This document shows, in pieces, positions 12,614-21,847 of a stretch of 64,000 nucleotides of DNA (positions are counted from its first letter, which is position 1; each line of letters opens with the position of its first letter). The DNA is taken from positions 1-64,000 of the forward strand of contig JBQVNB010000005.1 in NCBI GenBank assembly GCA_052435735.1, in the 5' to 3' direction. The notes beneath the pieces are model-generated. The model was not told the origin of the DNA. It saw only the letters and a program-made list of their open reading frames with translations, and did not search any database. Position numbers and translations under genes: made by a program. The DNA comes from Aliihoeflea sp052435735. Lineage in GTDB: Bacteria; Pseudomonadota; Alphaproteobacteria; Rhizobiales; Rhizobiaceae.

Positions 12614-13852
12614 ATGACCTCCATCCGCCCTCTCCTTCCCCTGCTCCTCGCCGCCGGCATCCTGCTCGCCGGCAATGGACTGCAGGGCACGCTGATCGCA
12701 CTGCGAGGCCAGGAGGAAGGCTTTTCGACCGGCCTCATCGGCGTCATCGGCGCGGCCTATTTCGCCGGTTTCTTCCTCGGCTGCATGACGATCACGCAGA
12801 TGCTGCGCGCGGTCGGACACATACGCTGCTTCGCTGCGCTCGCCGCCCTTGCCGCGAGCGGCACGCTGACGCTGGTTCTGTTCGTCGATCCGGTGCTGTG
12901 GATCATCGTCCGCTTCATCATCGGCTTCTGTTTCGCCGGCCTCTTCACCGTGATGGAAAGCTGGATCAATTCCAGCGTCGGCAACGAGGCGCGCGGGCGC
13001 GCGACTGCCGTCTATCGCGTCATCGATCTCGTCGGCACCACCTTGTCCCAGTTCATGATCCCGCTTTTCGGCATCGAGGGCTTCACGATCTTCGGCGTGA
13101 TGGCGATCATGATCACGCTGTCGCTCGTGCCGGTCTCGCTCGGCGACCGCTCGAACCCCAAGCCGCCGGTGGAACTGAAGCTCGACCTGAAGAGCGTCTG
13201 GCTGATCTCACCGCTCGCCTGCATCGGCTCGGCAGTCGCGGGGCTCGCCAACAGCGCGTTTCGTCTCGTCGGCCCGCTCTACGCGCAGTCGATCGGCATG
13301 AATGTCGGCGAGATCGCGACCTTCATCTCATTGGGCGTCATCGGCGGCGTCGTGCTGCAATATCCGCTCGGATCCCTGTCTGACCGCTGGGACCGGCGCA
13401 AGACCCTGCTGCTGACGTCGGCCGCTGCAATGCTGGCCGCGCTCGCGCTCGCGCTGGCGACCGACGCGGGCAGCCTGATCCATTTCGCGCTGATCCTGAT
13501 ATTCTCGGCCTTCGCCATGCCGATCTACTCGCTGGCGGCGGCGCATGGTAACGACAATGCGGACGAAGGCGGCTATGTGAAGGTCGCGGCCGCGCTGATG
13601 TTCTTCTATGCCATCGGTGCCGTGATCGGCCCCCTCGCCTCTTCGGCGCTGCTGACGCAGTTCGGCAATTCGGCGCTCTTCTTCTATCTGGTCGGCGTCT
13701 ATGCGATATTCATCTGCGTCACGCTCTACCGGATGCGCGTGCGCGCCGCCCCGCCGCGTGCAGAGCGCGGCCGCTTCACCGCGCTTTTGCGAACCTCGCC
13801 GTTCTTCGCCAAGCTTGCGTACAAGCCGGGCAAGGCCGACAGGCAGAACTGA
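12614..13852 (+). CDS. MFS transporter (YcaD-like)
   Basis: A 412-residue major facilitator with twelve predicted membrane helices. The loop between helices 2 and 3 and the SDRWDRRK loop between helices 8 and 9 fit the MFS signature. The overall character (GNGLQGTLIALRGQEEGFSTGLIG at the N-terminus) resembles the YcaD/YhjE-like group of putative transporters with unknown substrate. The ATG at 12614 places the first helix directly after a short N-terminus; an upstream frame to 12524 lacks family features. Between the ParD gene and this gene (12348-12613) no gene was recognised. Confidence 0.85.
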   Translation: MTSIRPLLPLLLAAGILLAGNGLQGTLIALRGQEEGFSTGLIGVIGAAYFAGFFLGCMTITQMLRAVGHIRCFAALAALAASGTLTLVLFVDPVLWIIVRFIIGFCFAGLFTVMESWINSSVGNEARGRATAVYRVIDLVGTTLSQFMIPLFGIEGFTIFGVMAIMITLSLVPVSLGDRSNPKPPVELKLDLKSVWLISPLACIGSAVAGLANSAFRLVGPLYAQSIGMNVGEIATFISLGVIGGVVLQYPLGSLSDRWDRRKTLLLTSAAAMLAALALALATDAGSLIHFALILIFSAFAMPIYSLAAAHGNDNADEGGYVKVAAALMFFYAIGAVIGPLASSALLTQFGNSALFFYLVGVYAIFICVTLYRMRVRAAPPRAERGRFTALLRTSPFFAKLAYKPGKADRQN

Positions 13853-13929
13853 GCCGTGTCGAGAATCCGGTTGACGCACGGTCGATCGGCTGTGAATGAG
13901 AAGCAAAGGACAGGATAGCCAAGCAAGAC

Positions 13930-15093
13930 ATGCATCTCATTCAGGATCAGGCCGAACTCGAAGCCGTCGTCGCCCAGCTCGAACAGTCGAGCTTCGTCAC
14001 CGTCGATACCGAATTCATTCGCGAGACGACGTTCTGGCCGATCCTGTGCCTGATCCAGATGGCCGCGCCCGGCGTTACGGCGCTCGTCGATCCGCTTTCC
14101 AAGAACATCGACCTCGCGCCGTTCTTCCGCCTCATGGCGAACGAGAAGGTCATCAAGGTCTTCCATGCTGCACGGCAGGACATCGAGATCGTCTTCCATC
14201 TCGGCGACATGATCCCGCATCCCGTCTTTGACACGCAGGTCGCGGCGATGGTCTGCGGCTTCGGCGACAGCGTCTCCTACGACCAGCTCGTCCAACGGAT
14301 CACCGGAACCCGGCTCGACAAGTCGTCGCGCTTCACCGACTGGCGCCATCGCCCGCTTTCCGACAAGCAGCTCGAATATGCTCTGGCAGACGTCACCTAC
14401 CTGATCGAGGTCTACGAATATCTGCGCGCCGAACTCGAGCGCGAAGACCGTGCGCACTGGCTGACCGAAGAAATGGACGTCCTCACGGCCCGCGAGACCT
14501 ACGATCCGCATCCCGACGATGCCTGGAAGCGGCTCAAGATGCGCGTGCGCAAGCCGCAGGAACTGGCGATCGTGCAGGCGCTGGCCGCCTGGCGCGACCG
14601 CGAGGCCCGCGAGCGCGACGTGCCGCGCCAGCGGGTCGTCAAGGACGACGCCATTTACGAGATCGCGCAGCAAGGCCCGCGCGACAGCCAGGCGCTTGGG
14701 CGACTGCGTTCGACGCCGAAAGGCTGGGAGCGTTCGTCGACCGCAGCGGCGCTGCTCGAAATCGTCAATCAGGCGCTCGACCTGCCGAAGGAGCAGCTTC
14801 CCAGGATGCCCAAGCAGGTTCACCAGCCGGAAGGATCGGGCGCAGCCGTCGAACTCCTCAAGGTGCTGCTCAAGCTGATCGCCGAAAAGGAAGGCGTCGC
14901 GCCAAAAGTGCTCGCATCGGGCGACGATCTCGAAAAGATCGCCGGCGAAGGCGAGAACGCCACGGTACCCGCCTTGTCGGGCTGGCGCCGCGAAGTCTTC
15001 GGCGAACGCGCGCTGCAACTCGTGCGCGGCGAGGTCGGCTTGAAATTCGAGAAGCGCCGGGTCGTCGCGTTCGATATCGCCGACGGCGAATAG
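13930..15093 (+). CDS. rnd: Ribonuclease D
   Basis: A 3'-5' exoribonuclease (387 residues) that matures tRNA and other small RNA 3' ends. The DEDDy active site is visible: DTEF near residue 25, HAARQD in the second motif, and DVTYLIEVYE with the terminal Asp/Tyr near residue 155. One HRDC domain follows (around residues 205-290). The gene ends with codons for DGE and its stop codon directly abuts the stop of the convergent ppx gene. Confidence 0.93.
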   Translation: MHLIQDQAELEAVVAQLEQSSFVTVDTEFIRETTFWPILCLIQMAAPGVTALVDPLSKNIDLAPFFRLMANEKVIKVFHAARQDIEIVFHLGDMIPHPVFDTQVAAMVCGFGDSVSYDQLVQRITGTRLDKSSRFTDWRHRPLSDKQLEYALADVTYLIEVYEYLRAELEREDRAHWLTEEMDVLTARETYDPHPDDAWKRLKMRVRKPQELAIVQALAAWRDREARERDVPRQRVVKDDAIYEIAQQGPRDSQALGRLRSTPKGWERSSTAAALLEIVNQALDLPKEQLPRMPKQVHQPEGSGAAVELLKVLLKLIAEKEGVAPKVLASGDDLEKIAGEGENATVPALSGWRREVFGERALQLVRGEVGLKFEKRRVVAFDIADGE

Positions 15094-15106
15094 CTATTCG
15101 CCGTCG
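15081..15106. repeat. 26-bp perfect palindrome across the rnd/ppx stop codons
   Basis: The two convergent genes end with the same last codons (for Asp-Gly-Glu, then TAG) with no base between the two stops. The result is a perfect 26-bp inverted repeat centred at 15093/15094. As RNA it can fold into an 11-bp stem with an AGCT loop on either strand, so it may serve as a shared 3' end structure made of coding sequence. No T run follows, so intrinsic termination is not certain. Confidence 0.85.
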
Positions 15107-16611
15107 ACCACCAGTTCCATCGGCCGCCCCAGAACCTTGGACAACTGCGCCATGCGCCCGGCGGGGCGCTCGCCCATCAGGCCGGCATGCTCGGCGGGGA
15201 TGACGAGGCAGAGCGTGCCGTCGGGCCGCGTGCGCCAGGTCAGATTCGGAATGATGCCCGGCATCGAGGCCGAGAGCAGATAGACGACGCGCAGCACCGC
15301 GCCGAGAACGCGGGCGCGCTCGACATAATGGGGCGTTGCCAGCGCCCGCATCTCCGGCGAGACGGAGTCTTCGAAGACGCCCTCGTGCCGGAACAGGTTC
15401 GCCAGCGCGATGAAGGCGCGGCCGGGGTGGTCGACGCCGATGAACGAGGCGTGGGCGATGATGTTGAGCGACTGCGTGCCGCGATATTCGGGGTGCGCGC
15501 GCCAGCCGATATCGGCGAGCAGGCATGCCGCCTGCCGGTAGCGCGAATCCGCTTCGCTTTCCTCGATGCCGAAGGTGCGGAAGCTTGTCCCCGTCCATTC
15601 GGCGAGTTCGCGCGAATGGGTGACCGATCGGGCGCGCAGGATCGCCAGTTCCTCGGCGGCGGAGATCAGCGGGTCCTTCTGCTTTTCCTCGTCTGATAGC
15701 AGCGAATAAAGATAGCCCTCGCGCACGCCAAGCGCCGAGACCACCACCTTTTCCGGCTTCATCGAGCGCATGACTTCCAGCAGCGTCGTCGCGCCGTAAG
15801 GCAAGAGCCCGCGCCGGTTCTTGGAGATCCGGTCGATGCCCTTGACCTTGTCGAGTTCGCCCGAAGCCACCTGCTTCAGGAAATCCGAAAGGCCCTCCAT
15901 CGGCATTTCGTAGTGGTGCATCACGTTGAGGCGGTAGCCGTTCACCATCATGTGGAGGCGGGCGAGATTTCGCCACGTGCCGCCGACGCAATAGAAGGTG
16001 CGGCCCTGTCCGGCGCGCAGAAGCTGCGCGCGGATCAGTTCGGTGCGCGCGATCTTGGTCGCGGCCGTTGGCGCGTTCTGTGCCATCTCCTGCAGGCGAA
16101 GCCCGCCGAGCGGCAGCGTGATGCCGTCGCCAATCGTCTCGCCCGAAACATCGACGAGTTCGAGGCTGCCGCCGCCGAGATCGCCGGCGATGCCGTCGGC
16201 CGGATGAAAGCCGGAAATGATGCCGAGCGCGGAATAGTAGGCTTCCTGCCGGCCGGTCAGAACCTTGATCTTCGTGCCGAGAATGTCCTCGGCGCGCGAG
16301 ATGAAGTCCGGCCCGTTTTCCGCCTCGCGCGCGGCGGCGGTCGCGATGACGTGCAGGTTTTCGGCGCCCGCCTGCTCGGATAGGGCGCGGAAGCGGCCGA
16401 ATTCCTCGACCGCGCGGCGTACGCCATCGGGGTCGAGCTTGCCGGTCGTCACGATGCCGCGGCCAAGGCCCGCCAGCATCTTTTCGTTGAAGAGCACGGT
16501 CGGCGAGCGCGCGATGCCTTCATAGATGACGAGACGGATGGAGTTCGAGCCGATGTCGATGATCGACAGCGGACGCCGGTCCTGCAACCGGCCCTGGGAG
16601 GTGGCGATCAT
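15094..16611 (-). CDS. ppx: Exopolyphosphatase / pppGpp phosphohydrolase family (Ppx/GppA)
   Basis: A 505-residue protein of the ASKHA fold. The phosphate-binding loops are visible as IDIGSNSIRLVIY (phosphate 1) near residues 19-31 and DLGGGSLEL near 145. The Ppx C-terminal HD-like domain is present. It releases phosphate from polyphosphate; GppA activity on pppGpp is possible since rhizobia usually have one such gene. It starts six bases after the ppk stop, so ppk and ppx form one operon for making and degrading polyphosphate. Confidence 0.92.
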   Translation of the reverse strand: MIATSQGRLQDRRPLSIIDIGSNSIRLVIYEGIARSPTVLFNEKMLAGLGRGIVTTGKLDPDGVRRAVEEFGRFRALSEQAGAENLHVIATAAAREAENGPDFISRAEDILGTKIKVLTGRQEAYYSALGIISGFHPADGIAGDLGGGSLELVDVSGETIGDGITLPLGGLRLQEMAQNAPTAATKIARTELIRAQLLRAGQGRTFYCVGGTWRNLARLHMMVNGYRLNVMHHYEMPMEGLSDFLKQVASGELDKVKGIDRISKNRRGLLPYGATTLLEVMRSMKPEKVVVSALGVREGYLYSLLSDEEKQKDPLISAAEELAILRARSVTHSRELAEWTGTSFRTFGIEESEADSRYRQAACLLADIGWRAHPEYRGTQSLNIIAHASFIGVDHPGRAFIALANLFRHEGVFEDSVSPEMRALATPHYVERARVLGAVLRVVYLLSASMPGIIPNLTWRTRPDGTLCLVIPAEHAGLMGERPAGRMAQLSKVLGRPMELVVDGE

Positions 16612-16617
16612 GCGGCC

Positions 16618-18810
16618 TTAGTCATGCTTCTTGCGGCGGTGGCGCGCGATCCGTTTCGGCGCATGGGATTTCAGGGCATTTCCGCGACCGGAGAGCGACG
16701 GGTTCGTCATGAAATATTCCTGCGCGTTGAACGGCTCTTCCCCCTCCTCCGGCGTCATCCGCCGCGAGGTGCCGTCCGGCAATACTTCGAAACTTTGCCG
16801 GTTGTCCATCAGGTTTCCCAGCATGATCTGGCCGAGGACCTGCTCGTGAACGGTCGGGTTGGTGATCGGGACGAGTGTTTCGACGCGGCGGTCGAGATTG
16901 CGCGGCATGATGTCGGCGGACGCGATGTAGACGATCGCCTCGTCCGACGGCAGGCCGTGGCCGTTGCCGAAGCAGTAGATGCGGCTGTGCTCAAGGAAAC
17001 GGCCGACGATCGACTTGGCGCGGATGTTGTCCGACAGGCCCGGCACCTGCGGGCGCAGGCAGCAGATGCCGCGAACCACGATGTCGATCTCGACGCCCGC
17101 CCGGCTCGCCTCGTAGAGCGCGTCGATCACTGCCGGATCGACCAGCGAGTTCATCTTCAGCCAGATCTGCGCCGGCTTGCCCTTGTTGGCGAAGTCGATC
17201 TCGCCGCGGATGTGATCGAGCAGGCGCTGGCGCAGCGTAAAGGGCGAGATGGCGAGCTTCATCTGGTCGGTCGGCTCGGCATAGCCGGTGATGAAGTTGA
17301 AGATCTGCGCCACGTCGCGCGCGATCTGCGGCTCACAGGTGAAATAGGACAGGTCCGTATAGATGCGCGCGGTGATCGGGTGATAATTGCCGGTGCCCAG
17401 ATGCACGTAGTTGCGCAGCTTGCCGTCCTCGCGGCGTACGACGAGCGACATCTTGGCGTGGGTCTTCAGTTCGAGGAAGCCGAACACGACCTGCACGCCC
17501 GCACGCTCCAGATCGCGCGCCCAGCGGATGTTGGCCTCCTCGTCGAACCGCGCCTTGAGCTCGACCAGCGCCGTCACCGACTTGCCGGCTTCCGAGGCGT
17601 CGATCAGCGCGCGCACGATCGGGCTGTCGTTCGAGGTGCGGTAGAGCGTCTGCTTGATCGCGACGACGTCCGGGTCGAGCGCCGCCTGGCGCAGGAACTG
17701 CACGACGACGTCGAAGGATTCGTAAGGGTGGTGGACGACGATGTCCTTCTCGCGGATCGCCGCGAAACAGTCGCCGCCATGCTCGCGGATGCGCTCGGGA
17801 AAGCGCGGATTGAAGGGCTGGAACTTCAAATCCTCGCGCGGCAGCGAGACGATCTCCGATATCTGGCTGATCGCCAGCGGGCCGGAAAGCACGCTGATGC
17901 GCGAGGGGCCGACATTGAGTTGCGAGGCGACGAAGTCGCGCAGCGCCGCCGGCATCTCGTCGTCGAACTCGATGCGAATCACCTGCCCGCGCCGGCGCCG
18001 CTTCAGCGCGGTCTCGAACAGGCGCACCAGATCCTCGGCCTCCTCCTCCACCTCGATGTCGCTGTCGCGGATGATGCGGAACGTACCCGATCCCTTGACC
18101 TCATAGCCGGGAAAGAGCCGCCCGATGAAGAGCTCGACCACGTCCTCCAGCGCGATGAACCGGGTGTGCTTGCGCTTGTCCGGCAGGCGGATGAAGCGGT
18201 TGAGCGCCATCGGCAGGCGCAGCAGCGCCGACATCTCCTCGCCCTCCTTGCGATGGCGCAATTGCAGCGCCATCGAGAAGCCGAGATTGGGGATGAACGG
18301 AAACGGATGCGCCGGATCGACCGATAGCGGCGTCAGCACCGGATAGATCGCCTCGAGGAAATGGTCCTCCAGCCACGCCTTGTCCTCCTTCGACAGGGGC
18401 GCGGTGCGGACGATCTCGACGCCCTCCTTGCGCAGGAGTTCGGCGAGCAGCGAAAAGCTCTTCTGCTGGTCCTCCTGCAGGCTCGACACCTCGAGCAGGA
18501 TTTGTTCGAGCTGTTCCTCGGGCGTGCGTCCGTCAGGGCTCCTGATGGCGATGCCGGCGCGCACCTGGCCCGCGAGGCCCGCGACCCGGACCATGAAGAA
18601 CTCGTCGAGATTGGTCGCCGAGATCGACAGGAAGCGCAGCCGCTCCAGGAGCGGATGGTTGGGGTTCTGCGATTCATCCAGCACGCGCCGATTGAACTGC
18701 AGCCAGGAGAATTCGCGATTGACGAAGCGGTCCGGATTGTCGTCCGGCGACTTGACGAGCTTTGCCACCGGGCTTGCAAAGCTTCGTTCGACTGGCTTCA
18801 TCTCGTTCAT
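16618..18810 (-). CDS. ppk: Polyphosphate kinase 1
   Basis: PPK1 of 730 residues, a membrane-associated enzyme that makes polyphosphate from ATP. The N-terminal domain starts with the typical RFVNREFSWLQFN. The two catalytic histidines, corresponding to E. coli His435 and His454, are His451 (THAKMS) and His470 (YVHLGTGNYH). The N-terminal 25 residues are a short extension. The C-terminus is basic. The upstream 150 bases are divergent to the zinc-finger gene and should hold the ppk-ppx promoter; a PHO-box is not obvious by eye. Confidence 0.94.
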   Translation of the reverse strand: MNEMKPVERSFASPVAKLVKSPDDNPDRFVNREFSWLQFNRRVLDESQNPNHPLLERLRFLSISATNLDEFFMVRVAGLAGQVRAGIAIRSPDGRTPEEQLEQILLEVSSLQEDQQKSFSLLAELLRKEGVEIVRTAPLSKEDKAWLEDHFLEAIYPVLTPLSVDPAHPFPFIPNLGFSMALQLRHRKEGEEMSALLRLPMALNRFIRLPDKRKHTRFIALEDVVELFIGRLFPGYEVKGSGTFRIIRDSDIEVEEEAEDLVRLFETALKRRRRGQVIRIEFDDEMPAALRDFVASQLNVGPSRISVLSGPLAISQISEIVSLPREDLKFQPFNPRFPERIREHGGDCFAAIREKDIVVHHPYESFDVVVQFLRQAALDPDVVAIKQTLYRTSNDSPIVRALIDASEAGKSVTALVELKARFDEEANIRWARDLERAGVQVVFGFLELKTHAKMSLVVRREDGKLRNYVHLGTGNYHPITARIYTDLSYFTCEPQIARDVAQIFNFITGYAEPTDQMKLAISPFTLRQRLLDHIRGEIDFANKGKPAQIWLKMNSLVDPAVIDALYEASRAGVEIDIVVRGICCLRPQVPGLSDNIRAKSIVGRFLEHSRIYCFGNGHGLPSDEAIVYIASADIMPRNLDRRVETLVPITNPTVHEQVLGQIMLGNLMDNRQSFEVLPDGTSRRMTPEEGEEPFNAQEYFMTNPSLSGRGNALKSHAPKRIARHRRKKHD

Positions 18811-18960
18811 CTGCTTACCCGGCTCCCCCGCGCCGCGACCATCGCGACCAATGCCCGTTCCTGCCAGCCTTTTGCGACAGTTTCATATCACGCATCTTGC
18901 AATGGTGGGGCCGATGCTGCAAACGCTCAAGGCCTATTCGTACGATCTTCGGAGTCCGTC

Positions 18961-19206
18961 ATGGCCGGCCACGCAATTCCCCATTTCCAGAACGACGAGG
19001 GTCATCCGGTCATCGAGATCGGCGTCAAGGAATTCATGTGCGTCGGCGCGAACCCGCCTTACGACCACCCGCACGTCTTCCTCGACATGGGCGATGGCGA
19101 CGAGAAGGTCTGCCCCTACTGCTCGACGCTCTATCGCTTCAATGCGAGCCTGAAGGCCGGCGAGAGCGTGCCGGCAGGCGCGGCCTATCACGAACACGCC
19201 GCTTGA
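18961..19206 (+). CDS. Zinc-finger subunit of respiratory complex I (NDUFS6-like, zf-CHCC)
   Basis: An 81-residue cytosolic-side protein of the zf-CHCC family (PF10276-like), with Cys at FMCVG, His at PYDHPHVF and the CPYCST pair forming the zinc site. In alphaproteobacteria the homologue of mitochondrial NDUFS6 is an accessory subunit of complex I and is encoded away from the nuo operon, as here. The ATG at 18961 gives the complete family length; a longer in-frame extension upstream overlaps ppk on the other strand. It is followed one base later by the monooxygenase gene. Confidence 0.85.
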   Translation: MAGHAIPHFQNDEGHPVIEIGVKEFMCVGANPPYDHPHVFLDMGDGDEKVCPYCSTLYRFNASLKAGESVPAGAAYHEHAA

Positions 19207-19207
19207 G

Positions 19208-20350
19208 GTGAGCGCGCGCGGCGGCGTCGAGATCGCAGGCGCCGGCATTGCCGGCCTGACGAGCGCCCTCTTCCTCGCCCGTGCGGGCTTCGACGTCCAG
19301 ATTCACGAACGCGCGAAATGCCTCGAGCCGGTCGGTGCCGGGTTGCAGCTTTCCCCCAATGCGACCCGGCTTCTCGATCGTATGGGCCTCCTGCCCGCGC
19401 TTGAAGCGGCATCCGTCGCGCCGCAAGCGATCGAACTTCGCGACGCACGCAGCCTCAAGGCGCTCGCCTCCGTCGCCCTCGGCGATTTCGCCGCCAAACG
19501 CTGGGGCGCGCCCTATCTCGTCATCCATCGCGGCGATTTGCAACGGATCTTGCTTGATACGGCGTTGCGGGAACCTCGAATAAGTATCCGTTTCGGATCA
19601 GAAATCGATCATACGACACATGCCGTCCTGACCATCGGCGCCGATGGCGTCTGGTCCGTGATGCGGGCCCGTATCCCCGGCGCGTCGCCGGCCCGGTTCA
19701 GCGGACACGTCGCGTTGCGCGCGCTGGTCGAAGCCGACCATCCAGCTTTCGCCGACCTCGTCGCCCGCTTATCGCCGACCAGTGTCACCGCGCTTCTCGC
19801 CCCCTCCTTTCACCTCGTCGCCTACCCGATCCGGCAGGGTCAAGCGCTCAATCTGGTCGCGATCATGCCGGGGAATGCCGGTACGGACGACTGGTCGCAA
19901 TACGTCGCGGACGCAGCACCGCTGCCGGAGGATCGCGTCGGGGTGTTGCGGGACCTGCTTTCGGGCGTACATGGCTGGACGCGCTGGCCGCTTCACGACG
20001 TTGCCCCATCGGGCAGATGGGGGGATGCGAGCGGCTTCCTCCTCGGCGATGCCGCACATGCCATGACGCCCTATGCCGCGCAGGGCGCGGCGATGGCAAT
20101 CGAGGATGGCGCGGCGCTGGCAAGCGCCCTCGCCGCGGCGCCCGACATCGCTTCCGCGCTCACCCGCTTTGAGGCCGTCCGCCGCCCGCGCCTTGCCCGC
20201 GTTGCCGGTCGCGCGCGGTTCAACCGCTTCGCCTGGCATGCGGCCGGCCCGGTCGCGCTCGCGCGCAACCTCGTCCTGAAGACGCGCAGCCCTGAACGCC
20301 TCGCCGCTGATTTCGACTGGCTCTACGGGTTCGACGCCGCCGCATTGTGA
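19208..20350 (+). CDS. FAD-dependent aromatic/hydroxylase-type monooxygenase
   Basis: A 380-residue flavoprotein of the p-hydroxybenzoate hydroxylase fold. Seen are the N-terminal GAGIAG dinucleotide motif (residues 11-16), the DG segment in the middle (IGADGVWS) and the GDAAHAMTPYAAQG motif (near 280) that binds the FAD ribityl chain. The sequence resembles salicylate-hydroxylase-like enzymes; the substrate cannot be predicted and UbiH-type roles are less likely because those proteins are usually paired with other ubi genes. The GTG start is at 19208, directly after the zinc-finger gene stop. Its end overlaps the convergent TIGR02117 gene by 28 bases. Confidence 0.85.
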   Translation: MSARGGVEIAGAGIAGLTSALFLARAGFDVQIHERAKCLEPVGAGLQLSPNATRLLDRMGLLPALEAASVAPQAIELRDARSLKALASVALGDFAAKRWGAPYLVIHRGDLQRILLDTALREPRISIRFGSEIDHTTHAVLTIGADGVWSVMRARIPGASPARFSGHVALRALVEADHPAFADLVARLSPTSVTALLAPSFHLVAYPIRQGQALNLVAIMPGNAGTDDWSQYVADAAPLPEDRVGVLRDLLSGVHGWTRWPLHDVAPSGRWGDASGFLLGDAAHAMTPYAAQGAAMAIEDGAALASALAAAPDIASALTRFEAVRRPRLARVAGRARFNRFAWHAAGPVALARNLVLKTRSPERLAADFDWLYGFDAAAL

Positions 20351-21024
20351 GCATCGACGGACCAGACGAGGCTCACCGGCAGCGGGTTCCACCAGCCGGT
20401 TCGAAAGCCGCCTTCGCGCAGCACACGGCTCGTCCACAGATTGCAGCCGACCAGCACGTTGAACCAGCCGCGCGCTTCGTAGAAACGATCGAACTCGCCA
20501 TAGCCGGCACCCTCGATCACGTCCGGCCGGCCAGCCGCGTCCGGCACCAGCGTCGCCAGCACCTCGTCAATCATCGCCGTCATTTCCCGCTCGGAGACGT
20601 CGAGGACGACGACACCCTCGGCAGGCAGTTCGATTTCGCCACCAAGCGCGGCGTGGAGCACCGCGCGGTCGAGCGTCAACGCCTTCGCCGCCGGCCCGGG
20701 CTTCAGATCGGCCCATGTCGGTGTTTCGAGATAGAAGGCGCGCCCGCCCCATCCGATCACCAGCCAGGCAAGTTCCGGCGCGTCGAGCGGCAGGCCGTCT
20801 TCGGCCAGGAAGCCGAACCGGGCGAGAATGTCGGGATCGGCGGGGAAGGCGATGTCGGTGTGGATGGCGTTGGCGACGAGAAGCACCCGCCGCGTCGGCG
20901 GCTCCCCGGCGGGCGCGAAGAGCGGGCGCGGCACGATGGCGCCGAGCACGAAGGCGACCGCGGCAAGGGCCGCGATCGCGAGCAACCCGCGAAGCAGCCG
21001 CATTCGGCGGCTTCGCGTCGGCAT
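20323..21024 (-). CDS. TIGR02117 (DUF2459) family protein
   Basis: A 233-residue protein with one N-terminal membrane helix or signal anchor (residues 9-32) and an outer domain of the DUF2459 family: motifs around NAIHTDIAFP, WGGRAFYLETPTWAD and CNLWTSRVLREGG. The conserved His and Cys hint at an NlpC/P60-like fold, but no enzyme activity is established for the family. Starts two bases after the aapP stop on the same strand, so it may ride on the aap transcript. Start at 21024, with an alternative Met at residue 8. Confidence 0.82.
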   Translation of the reverse strand: MPTRSRRMRLLRGLLAIAALAAVAFVLGAIVPRPLFAPAGEPPTRRVLLVANAIHTDIAFPADPDILARFGFLAEDGLPLDAPELAWLVIGWGGRAFYLETPTWADLKPGPAAKALTLDRAVLHAALGGEIELPAEGVVVLDVSEREMTAMIDEVLATLVPDAAGRPDVIEGAGYGEFDRFYEARGWFNVLVGCNLWTSRVLREGGFRTGWWNPLPVSLVWSVDAHNAAASNP

Positions 21025-21026
21025 CG

Positions 21027-21830
21027 TCAGTGCAGGATCTGGCTCAGGAAGAGCTTGGTACGCTCATGCTGCGGATTGTCGAAGAACTTCTCCGGCACGT
21101 TCTGCTCGACGATCTGGCCCTGATCCATGAAGATGACGCGATTGGCGACCTGGCGTGCGAAGCCCATTTCGTGCGTCACGCAGATCATGGTCATGCCTTC
21201 TTCGGCCAGACCGACCATCGTCTCCAGCACTTCCTTGATCATCTCGGGATCGAGTGCGGAGGTCGGTTCGTCGAACAGCATGATGCGCGGGTTCATGCAC
21301 AATGAGCGCGCGATCGCCACGCGCTGCTGCTGGCCGCCCGAAAGCTGGCCGGGATATTTGTGGGCCTGCTCGGGAATCTTAACGCGCTCCAGATAGTGCA
21401 TCGCGATCTCTTCAGCCTGCTTCTTCGGCATCTTGCGCACCCAGATCGGCGCAAGCGTGCAGTTTTCGAGGATGGTCAAATGCGGGAAGAGATTGAAGTG
21501 CTGGAACACCATGCCGACTTCGCGGCGCACTTCGTCGATCTTCTTCAGATCGTTGGTCAGTTCGATTCCGTCGACCAGTATCTTGCCCTTCTGGTGCTCT
21601 TCGAGCCGGTTGATGCAGCGGATCATGGTCGACTTGCCCGATCCCGACGGGCCGCAGACGACAATGCGCTCGCCGCGCATGACCTTGAGGTCGATGTCGC
21701 GCAGCACATGGAAGTCGCCATACCATTTGTGCATGCCGATGATCTCGATCGCGACGTCTGTGTCCGAGATCTGCATCTTCGAACGGTCGAGCGGGCGGTC
21801 ACTTGCCATGACGGCGTCTTGAGTAGCCAT
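21027..21830 (-). CDS. aapP: General L-amino acid ABC transporter ATP-binding protein AapP
   Basis: A 267-residue ATPase with CGPSGSGKST (Walker A near residue 58), LSGGQQQR (signature) and MLFDEPTSALDPEM (Walker B). It closely resembles polar amino acid ATPases of the GlnQ type. As the last gene of aapJ-aapQ-aapM-aapP it drives uptake of a broad range of L-amino acids. In rhizobia this transporter is important for glutamate, aspartate and branched amino acid exchange. The start at 21830 gives an N-terminal extension of about 25 residues, as in known AapP. Confidence 0.92.
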   Translation of the reverse strand: MATQDAVMASDRPLDRSKMQISDTDVAIEIIGMHKWYGDFHVLRDIDLKVMRGERIVVCGPSGSGKSTMIRCINRLEEHQKGKILVDGIELTNDLKKIDEVRREVGMVFQHFNLFPHLTILENCTLAPIWVRKMPKKQAEEIAMHYLERVKIPEQAHKYPGQLSGGQQQRVAIARSLCMNPRIMLFDEPTSALDPEMIKEVLETMVGLAEEGMTMICVTHEMGFARQVANRVIFMDQGQIVEQNVPEKFFDNPQHERTKLFLSQILH

Positions 21831-21847
21831 GTCGGTTCCCCTTGGCC

